From: Nocardia bovistercoris
GTDB taxonomy: Bacteria > Actinomycetota > Actinomycetes > Mycobacteriales > Mycobacteriaceae
Direction: 5' to 3'
Length of the DNA stretch: 64,000 nt
NCBI RefSeq assembly: GCF_015674855.1
Contig: NZ_JADMLG010000006.1
Span: forward strand, 62,001 to 126,000
In this document: positions 57,974 through 64,000 of the stretch, piece after piece
Layout: each line of letters starts with the position of its first letter
Position numbering within the stretch: position 1 is the stretch's first letter
Translations under genes and position numbers: made by a program
The notes under the pieces: model-generated
The model's database searches: none
Told to the model about the DNA's origin: nothing
The model's input: the letters and a program-made list of their open reading frames with translations, nothing else

Positions 57974-60259
57974 TCACGAATCCGGCGCGCCGCAGGCCGA
58001 CAACGCGGGCGGACGGTCGACCGACACCTCCGGCAACACCCCCGCATACCGCTCGACCTGCACCAACGCCAACTGCCCCGAGCAGCCTTGGCTCAAAGAG
58101 GACGCCGCGCGATCCGCGGTCAACACATTCGGATTACCGTGCCTGCACAGCGACGGATCCGCCGGATCCGGGTCGTACCAACTCCCCGTCGACAACTGCG
58201 CCACACCCGGACGCACCGCCTCGTCCACCAGCACACCCGCCAGACACGCGCCGCGATCGTTGAACACCCGCACCACATCCCCCGTGCTCACCCCGCGCGC
58301 CGCCGCCTCGCTCGGATGCAGACGCAACGCCTCACGCCCGGCCACCTTCGCCGCCCGACTGTGCGCACCCACGTCCAACTGACTGTGCAGCTTCGCGCGG
58401 GGCTGATTGGCCACCAACTGCAACGGCAACCGCTGCGCGGCGGGTGCGCCCAACCACTCCTCCGGCGCCAACCACACCGGATGACCCGGACAGTCCGCGT
58501 ACCCGAAACCGGCCACCACTTCGGAGAAGATCTCGATCCGGCCGCTGGGCGTCGACAACGGCGCGGCATCGGGGTCGGCACGGAAATCCGCGCACAGCAC
58601 CTGCTCGCGATCCGGCACCGCGATCTCGAGCGACCCGCGCCGCCAGAACTCGTCGAAACCGGGAACACCGGCCGGACGCCACTGCTCGTACAGGTGCCGC
58701 AACCACTGCCCCGTGTCCCGGCCCTCCGTGAAATCCTTGCCAACACCCAACCTTTCGGCCAGCTCCGCGAAGATCACATAGTCGTCGCGCGCGCCGCCGT
58801 GCGGACGGGTCAACGCGGGCATCGCCAACAACAACGGATCGGCCTGGCCCGCACCGAAATCCTCGCGCTCCACACTCATCGTCGCGGGCAGCACGATATC
58901 GGCGTGCCGGGCGGTCGCGGTCCAGAACGCGTCGTGTACCACCACCGTCGCCGGACGCGTGAACGCCGACCGCAACCGCGCCAGATCCTGATGGTGATGA
59001 AACGGGTTCCCGCCGCACCAATACACCAACTCGACATCCGGATAGCGCAGCCGCCTGCCGTCGTAGTCGAACGACTCCCCGGGACACAGCAGCATGTCCG
59101 CGATCCGCGCCACCGGGATGAACCGGTCGATACCGTTGCGGCCCTGCGGGAATCGCGGCACCGAATGCGCACGCGCGGGCTCACCCACCGCCGCCGTCGA
59201 ACCGTAGCCGTGCCCGAAACCGCCACCGGGCAAACCGATCTGACCCAACATCGCCGCCAACACCACCCCCAGCCACAACGGCTGCTCACCGTGCCGGGCG
59301 CGCTGCAACGACCAGCTCACCGTGATCAACGTCCGCCCCGCGGCCATCTCCCGTGCCAACTCCCGAATCCGCGCGGCGGGGACCTCGGTGATCGCCTCCG
59401 CCCACTCCGGACTCTTCACCACCCCGTCCGAGTCGCCGCGCACATAGGCGATGAAGCGCTCGTAACCGACGGTGTAGCGGTCGAGGAACGCACGATCGGC
59501 CAACCCCTCGGCATCCAACACCTGCGCCAACGCCGCCATCAGCGCCGCATCCGTCCCCGGCCGCGGCGCGATCCACTCCGCCTGCGCCTGCTCGGGTATA
59601 TCGTCGCGCAACGGCGAGATCGACACGAACCGGCAACCCCGCGCCCGCGCCCGCCCGACCCACGACACCGTGTCGTGGCGAGCCGCGCCACCGACCCCGA
59701 CCACCGAATTCTTCGGCGAGATCCCGCCGAAGGCCACCACCAGGTCGGTGTGCTCGGCGATCACCGACTTCGCCGTCGACGCGCGCTCCAACCAGCCCAT
59801 ACCGCCGATCACATGCGGCAACAACACCTCCGCCGCGCCGAGACTGTAACTGTTGACACTGCGCACATACCCGCCGAGACAATTCAGGAAGCGATGCAAC
59901 TGTCCCTGCGCGTGATGGAACCGCCCCGCGCTCGCCCACCCGTACGAGCCGCCGAACACCCCCTCCGGACCCCGTTCCCGATACACCCGCCCCAACTCCG
60001 CCGCCAACAGATCCAGCGCGCGTTCCCACGACACCGCGACGAACTCCTCGTCGCCGCGCCCCGCGCCGCCGGGACCGCGCTCGAGCCAGCCGCGCCGCAC
60101 ATACGGGCGATCCACTCGCGTGCGGTGGTGCTGGGCCGACACCACATTCTCGATCAGCGGCGTCGGCTCCGGATCGCCCGCCCACGGCCGCACCGCCGTC
60201 AGGCGATACCCGTCACTCTCGGCCTCGAACGCACCCCAATGGGCCAGATGTAGGGTCAT
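57974..60259 (-). CDS. molybdopterin oxidoreductase of the BisC/DMSO reductase type
   Basis: A 761-residue molybdenum enzyme related to biotin sulfoxide reductase, TorA and DmsA. Landmarks are FGGSYGWASAGRFHHAQGQLHRFLN, the molybdenum-ligand Ser in NSYSLGAAEVLLPHV, GGISPKNSVVG, YWCGGNPFHHHQDL and the late NQPRAKLHSQLD and PSEAAARGVSTGDVVRVFNDRG. There is no iron-sulfur N-terminal motif and no twin-arginine signal, as in cytoplasmic BisC. It would reduce a sulfoxide or N-oxide, for example of biotin or methionine. It needs the bis-MGD cofactor made elsewhere. The ATG at 60259 starts the family sequence. Confidence 0.93.
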   Translation of the reverse strand: MTLHLAHWGAFEAESDGYRLTAVRPWAGDPEPTPLIENVVSAQHHRTRVDRPYVRRGWLERGPGGAGRGDEEFVAVSWERALDLLAAELGRVYRERGPEGVFGGSYGWASAGRFHHAQGQLHRFLNCLGGYVRSVNSYSLGAAEVLLPHVIGGMGWLERASTAKSVIAEHTDLVVAFGGISPKNSVVGVGGAARHDTVSWVGRARARGCRFVSISPLRDDIPEQAQAEWIAPRPGTDAALMAALAQVLDAEGLADRAFLDRYTVGYERFIAYVRGDSDGVVKSPEWAEAITEVPAARIRELAREMAAGRTLITVSWSLQRARHGEQPLWLGVVLAAMLGQIGLPGGGFGHGYGSTAAVGEPARAHSVPRFPQGRNGIDRFIPVARIADMLLCPGESFDYDGRRLRYPDVELVYWCGGNPFHHHQDLARLRSAFTRPATVVVHDAFWTATARHADIVLPATMSVEREDFGAGQADPLLLAMPALTRPHGGARDDYVIFAELAERLGVGKDFTEGRDTGQWLRHLYEQWRPAGVPGFDEFWRRGSLEIAVPDREQVLCADFRADPDAAPLSTPSGRIEIFSEVVAGFGYADCPGHPVWLAPEEWLGAPAAQRLPLQLVANQPRAKLHSQLDVGAHSRAAKVAGREALRLHPSEAAARGVSTGDVVRVFNDRGACLAGVLVDEAVRPGVAQLSTGSWYDPDPADPSLCRHGNPNVLTADRAASSLSQGCSGQLALVQVERYAGVLPEVSVDRPPALSACGAPDS

Positions 60260-60304
60260 CGCTCCACGGTATCGGCAGATTCCGGGCGCCGCGATCGCGC
60301 CAGG

Positions 60305-61405
60305 TCAGCACTTCTCGACCGTCGCCCGCGTCAATTCCTCGACCACGTCGCCGATCTCGCTGCGCGCGCGCATCGTCGCCACCTGCCTGCGCGCACCATT
60401 GCCGCGCACGTGCAGCGACGCGATCGCATCGAGCACGAAGTCGAGATCGCCCGCCTCGCGCAGCGCAGGCGACACCGTCTCCACCAGCCGGGACAGGATC
60501 TCGCGATGCGGGACGATCCGGCCGTGCACAGGATCAAGTCCCGGCCCGTCGAGTCCGGCGTGCGCGGCGTTCCAGTAGGCGGCGCGCAACACCTCGGCGG
60601 GCACGGCGGGCGCGGGGACGCCCTCGGCCATCCACCGCAACCCCGTCGTCACCGCCGCCCTGATCAACGCCGCGAGCAGCGCCGCCTCCTCGGCGGTGGC
60701 GGGCACGTCGCTGACCCGGATCTCCACGGTCGGGAAACTCTCCGAAGGGCGGATATCCCAATACACCATCTTGTTGTCCAGAATGCTGCCGCCGACCCGC
60801 ATCATCGCCACCATCGCCTCGTACTCGTCCAGGCTGGTGAAATACGGCGGCGGGCCCGCGCTCGGCCAGCGCCGCCACAGAATGCTGCGCCAACTCGCGT
60901 AGCCGGTCTCCTCGCCGCGATAGATCGCGGAATTCGCGGTCATCGCCAGCAACACCGGCAGCCACGGGCGCACATAGTTGCCGACCAGCACCGCGGTCTC
61001 GCGATCGGGCACTCCCACGTGCACGTGACAGCCGCACAAGCCCTGTTCATCGGCGAGCAGGCCGAAGGTGCGCGCGATCCGCTGATAGCGCGGGATCGCG
61101 GTGATCGGCAGCCGGTGCGACACCGTCGGCGGGATGGCGACCGCGAGCAGTCGCGCGCCGTTGTCCACGGCGCAGTCCGCGACCGTGCGGCGCAGCGTGC
61201 GCAACTCCTCGTGCAACGCGGCGGTCTCGGTGTGCACGCGGGTACTGGTCTCGACCTGCGCGCAGGTCATCTCCAATTGCAGTGAAACTCCCGCACGCCG
61301 CGCCGCCGCGGCCACCTCGAGGTTCTTCGCGGCAGGCGCGCCGGAACACGGGTCGACCAGGAGGAATTCCTCCTCGACACCGACGGTGATGACGGCCGCG
61401 CCCAT
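60305..61405 (-). CDS. YbdK-type carboxylate-amine ligase (GCS2)
   Basis: A 366-residue member of the glutamate-cysteine-ligase-2 superfamily. The family start is TVGVEEEFLLVDPCSG; the central part has CGCHVHVGVPDRETAV and YRGEETGYASWRSILWRRWPSAGPPPYF, and the Mg-ATP region WDIRPSESFPTVEIRVSDVPAT. Members ligate glutamate to amines or amino acids, including weak gamma-glutamylcysteine synthesis; ergothioneine EgtA is related. The ATG at 61405 fits the family start, and the upstream TTG is rejected. BisC lies downstream, ending 45 bp away on the same strand. Confidence 0.88.
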   Translation of the reverse strand: MGAAVITVGVEEEFLLVDPCSGAPAAKNLEVAAAARRAGVSLQLEMTCAQVETSTRVHTETAALHEELRTLRRTVADCAVDNGARLLAVAIPPTVSHRLPITAIPRYQRIARTFGLLADEQGLCGCHVHVGVPDRETAVLVGNYVRPWLPVLLAMTANSAIYRGEETGYASWRSILWRRWPSAGPPPYFTSLDEYEAMVAMMRVGGSILDNKMVYWDIRPSESFPTVEIRVSDVPATAEEAALLAALIRAAVTTGLRWMAEGVPAPAVPAEVLRAAYWNAAHAGLDGPGLDPVHGRIVPHREILSRLVETVSPALREAGDLDFVLDAIASLHVRGNGARRQVATMRARSEIGDVVEELTRATVEKC

Positions 61406-61483
61406 GAGAGCAGAGTACGCCGAGACAGTGAATGCCAAGCTATCAACCGGCGAACGAGCGGGAAGGACCGACGCCTTGCTCGG

Positions 61484-61708
61484 TCAGTGACGTGCGGTCG
61501 GCCCATCGGGGATCTCGTGATCACGCCATCGCACCCGCGGCCCGCCCGCGCCGATCACCGGCAGCACCGACGTCAGCTCACGCGGGTCCGAATGCAGGCA
61601 GGCCAAGAAACCGTCGACACTGCCGTAGCGCGCGAGAACCTGTTCCAGCAACCGTTCCGCGGGCGCGTTCCATTCGCTCGCCACGCCGTCAGCAATCCCC
61701 GAGCACAA
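61484..61708 (-). CDS. short hypothetical protein
   Basis: A 74-residue frame reading SEWNAPAERLLEQVLARYGS, then VDGFLACLHSDPRELTSVLPVIGAGG, ends RVRWRDHEIPDGPTARH. The composition resembles a real protein, with the helix pattern LLEQVLARYG. A GTG at 61684 is an alternative start. It lacks a good ribosome site and a known domain. It may be a gene remnant. Confidence 0.35.
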   Translation of the reverse strand: MCSGIADGVASEWNAPAERLLEQVLARYGSVDGFLACLHSDPRELTSVLPVIGAGGPRVRWRDHEIPDGPTARH

Positions 61709-62155
61709 CGCTGCCGAACAGCGCGTATACGGATTCCGACGATTCCTGCCCTACAGCCGAAGGTGGATGCATTCCCGAATTCCAGCACATCGGCGGCACA
61801 CCACCGGCACCGACCTCCGCCGCCGGCTTGCAGGGGTTCGTCATGATCGCCGACGGCGGGGCCCAACCAACCCGGATGCCCAGGGCTCGGGCGCGAGACC
61901 GCGGCCATGTCGGGGCACGCCACGGTCCCCTGGATGCGACTGCCGGGACACCTCGCGATGAGCGAGGGCAGTCGATCACCGCAGGTCACCGATCGACGCA
62001 TCCTATCGATCGAATACCCGTCTCGGACGTGACGAATCACGATCTATGACCCGCGAACGACATTCGGCAAATAATTGGCACACCGGTGTTCTCGGATCGG
62101 AGCAGGCCGAGTTCGCCCTACGCTCGACTCTCGAACGGCATACCCCGAACACGCC
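61709..62155. other. intergenic without a confident gene
   Basis: About 450 bp. Open frames exist on both strands but are not convincing. It lies downstream of the CsbD terminator on the minus strand. Nothing else supportable is seen. Confidence 0.4.
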
Positions 62156-62186
62156 GACGCCGGGCGGTCCATGACCGCCCGGCGTC
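62156..62186. terminator. 14-bp hairpin downstream of CsbD gene
   Basis: GACGCCGGGCGGTC at 62156-62169 pairs perfectly with GACCGCCCGGCGTC at 62173-62186 around cat. It lies 14 bp past the CsbD stop on the minus strand and is a strong terminator candidate, without a T-run. Confidence 0.85.
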
Positions 62187-62200
62187 ACAGCGAAATCGGG

Positions 62201-62443
62201 TCAATTGTTCTGATGGGCACTCTGTCGCGCTTCGTCCACGTCGGCTTCGGCGCGAGCCTTCTCGGCCTCGGCTTCCTTGCCCGCGGCCTTGCGCTGGGAT
62301 TCAGCCTTGTCCTGTTGCGCGCGACCTTCCTGCTCGAGGTCCTCGTGCCCGCTCAACGCGCCCGCAGCCTGCTTGATCTTGCCCTTGGCGTCTTCGACGA
62401 CGCCCTCGACCCCTTCACGTACACCACCGGTGTGCTCGGGCAT
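62201..62443 (-). CDS. CsbD family stress protein
   Basis: An 80-residue hydrophilic helical protein with the CsbD sequence GVVEDAKGKIKQAAGALSGHEDLEQEGRAQQDKAE. The tail is a strongly charged helix (AEKARAEADVDEARQS). CsbD proteins are induced by general stress factors; function is poorly known. AGGAGGTAGTT precedes the ATG at 62443, an excellent ribosome site. The hairpin at 62156-62186 ends its message, so it is a single-gene unit. The methyltransferase at 62721 is divergent. Confidence 0.88.
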   Translation of the reverse strand: MPEHTGGVREGVEGVVEDAKGKIKQAAGALSGHEDLEQEGRAQQDKAESQRKAAGKEAEAEKARAEADVDEARQSAHQNN

Positions 62444-62720
62444 AACTACCTCCTGATGTCGGTATCGACAACTGACACAGGACGCCTACCCGCGCATCAC
62501 GCACCCAATCCGAGCCGTCGACGTCATCACGAAACGGCACGAATGCGAGCCGGGTCACGTCCCGAACCGCCGCGGGTCGGTTATAGCGATTCCCTACAGA
62601 TCACCGCGCGAAAGCACTCGAACGCGACATCCGGCGCGGTACGCTCACCGCCGGACCAGCACCACGCGATCGCCGACGACCGGAAGTCACCGCGGCCACA
62701 GGACCGAAGGACGACCACCG

Positions 62721-63524
62721 ATGAGCACCCGACTCGACGCCGAATACCTCGATCCCACCCCCCTGCGCGTGCGGATCGACACCCACCGGCGGTATTCGGA
62801 GAACGACCACCACCCCACCGAGGACGTCCTCGACGCCCTCGCGCTCACCGGCGCGGAAGCTCTGGCCGACATCGGCTGCGGTGACGCCCGATTCCTCGCC
62901 GACCTCGTCGCCGCGGGCCACCGAGGACCCCTCGTCGGCGTCGATACCTCACCCGCCATGGTCGCGGCCGCGCGCACCGTGCCCGGCGTAGCGGGCGTGC
63001 TCGCCGACGCCGAACGAATGCCATTCGAGGACGGCACCTTCGACGCGCTCACCGCCCGCCACATGCTCTACCACGTGCCCGACCCGCAGGCCGCGCTCGG
63101 CGAATTCCGGCGCACCACCAAACCCGGCGGCGCCGTCGCGATCGTCGTCAACCACCCGCACACCTGCCCCCGCACCGCCGAACTCGTCGCCGCGCACGCG
63201 AGCTCCTACGGCGTGCGGCCCGATCATTCCTTCCGCGCTTCGGTCGATTCCGACACCCTGCCCGCGCTCATGGCCGAGGTCTTCGACTCCGTCGAAGTGC
63301 ACCGCAGCGACAACGCCCTCGTCTTCGAAAGCGCCGCACCGCTCATCCGCTTCGCCGAATCGCTGCTCGGTTTCCACGGGGTGCCCGCCGATCATCCGGA
63401 CCGTGCGGCGGTTCTGGAGGATCTGCGGACGGATGTGACCGAGTGGTTCGATGCGCATCCCGGCGCGGTGTGGCGGGATCCGAAGGGATACATCGTCGCC
63501 GTCGCGCGAACGGACAACGTCTAA
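62721..63524 (+). CDS. class I SAM-dependent methyltransferase
   Basis: A 267-residue methyltransferase. The SAM motif is ADIGCGDARFLADLVAAG, then VGVDTSPAMVAAARTV, ADAERMPFEDGTFDALTARHMLYHVPD and GEFRRTTKPGGAVAIVVNHP, all typical of the UbiE/YcgJ-like class. It resembles the small-molecule group that modifies phenols or amines. AAGGACG lies about 8 bases before the ATG at 62721. The gene is divergent from CsbD. Substrate unknown; the 267-residue methyltransferase at 32640 is a distant relative. Confidence 0.87.
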   Translation: MSTRLDAEYLDPTPLRVRIDTHRRYSENDHHPTEDVLDALALTGAEALADIGCGDARFLADLVAAGHRGPLVGVDTSPAMVAAARTVPGVAGVLADAERMPFEDGTFDALTARHMLYHVPDPQAALGEFRRTTKPGGAVAIVVNHPHTCPRTAELVAAHASSYGVRPDHSFRASVDSDTLPALMAEVFDSVEVHRSDNALVFESAAPLIRFAESLLGFHGVPADHPDRAAVLEDLRTDVTEWFDAHPGAVWRDPKGYIVAVARTDNV

Positions 63525-63672
63525 CGCCTCGCCCCGAGTGGGTTGCCGCTCGGCCTCCACACCGAGGCCGACGAAGAACGCTGTCCGAACCCGCGGGCGT
63601 CGGATCGGCGTAACCGACACCGGCGCTGTGGAACTCGGCGAAGACCGGGGCGGTCCTCGGCCGGCTCCGATG

Positions 63673-64000
63673 TCATCGGACCGACTTGAAGTCGGGGTGG
63701 ATCCCGGGCGCCAGTTCCTGGTCCTCGGCTATCCGCCTGAGCAAGGCGGTGAGCTGGCGTCGTTCGTCGGCGCTCAGCGCGCGGCAGAGTTCGTCTTCGT
63801 TCCCACGGGCGGCGGCACTCAGGTCGCCGAGTAGGGCGCGACCGGCGGGGGTCAGGTGAAGTGCGTGCAGTCGGCGGTCGTCGGGGTTGCGGCGGCGTTC
63901 GATGAGTCCGCGCTGTTCGAGGGTGTCGGCGAAAGGAACGAATCGGCTGGGGGGCATGCCGAGGGCGTCGGCGAGTTCGCGCTGACTGCGTCCCGGTCGC
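63673..64000 (-). CDS. MarR family regulator, 5' end beyond the window
   Basis: The C-terminal 109 residues of a MarR regulator, running off the window at 64000. Visible are RPGRSQRELADALGMPPSRFVPFADTLEQRGLIERRRNPDDRRLHALHLT (in parts: the recognition helix, wing and DDRR loop), then a helical tail with SADERRQLTALLRRIAED. The N-terminal dimer helix lies outside. The sequence ends at FKSVR. Target genes cannot be judged. Confidence 0.85.
   Translation of the reverse strand, partial: RPGRSQRELADALGMPPSRFVPFADTLEQRGLIERRRNPDDRRLHALHLTPAGRALLGDLSAAARGNEDELCRALSADERRQLTALLRRIAEDQELAPGIHPDFKSVR

Noticed and set aside
57665..60253. 862-residue plus-strand frame over the BisC gene
   Set aside because: It is Arg/His/Pro-rich and lies antisense to the well-supported molybdoenzyme.

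Overview
The window is GC-rich throughout and reads as a chromosomal accessory region of a mycolic-acid actinomycete, most likely Nocardia or a close relative in the Mycobacteriales. Support: an antigen-85-type mycolyltransferase (34368-35414), an F420-type PPOX protein, DUF5994 and DUF7144 proteins, a DesA3-like desaturase, very many TetR/MarR/LysR/GlxA regulators, GTG and TTG starts, and probable leaderless genes. I recognise no tRNA, rRNA or CRISPR array.

Layout. 0-10.7 kb: secreted lipase, two alpha/beta hydrolases, a YnfA protein, two TetR regulators with visible operator-like repeats, a three-helix-bundle/substrate-binding fusion, a GT-C-like membrane enzyme, SnoaL-like proteins and an EamA exporter. 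10.7-20 kb: LysR, DUF5994, TetR plus fatty-acid desaturase, a cytoplasmic subtilase, a TetR/FAD-monooxygenase divergent pair sharing two operator copies, and a coiled-coil Cys protein. 20-30 kb: a 27-residue hydrophobic small ORF behind a long gene-poor leader, an O-methyltransferase lacking its usual N-terminal domain, cupin, ACMSD-like amidohydrolase, F420-type protein, SnoaL/MarR, three GNATs, an SDR/LysR pair and an RraA-like protein.

30-34 kb is a decaying, less GC-rich patch: a truncated DUF4190-like gene, two frameshifted genes, and an intact methyltransferase bracketed by 17-bp repeats that resemble transposon ends. 34-38.6 kb: mycolyltransferase, secreted protein, Imm5-like protein, formyltransferase-like protein and a solitary tyrosine recombinase. 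38.6-44.2 kb: three consecutive divergent pairs, each made of a GlxA-type regulator and an enzyme gene (NmrA-like, NAD(P)-binding, DJ-1/PfpI). This is the most structured arrangement in the window.

44-64 kb: an ODP-type metallo-beta-lactamase protein, SulP and APC transporters, an orphan TPR protein, a GT4 glycosyltransferase overlapping an amylo-1,6-glucosidase (ATGA), a small Cys protein and 6-phosphogluconate dehydrogenase (alpha-glucan and pentose-phosphate metabolism), DUF4231, a BisC-type molybdoenzyme, a YbdK-type carboxylate-amine ligase, CsbD, a methyltransferase, and a MarR gene cut by the window edge. All functions are inferred from sequence reading alone.
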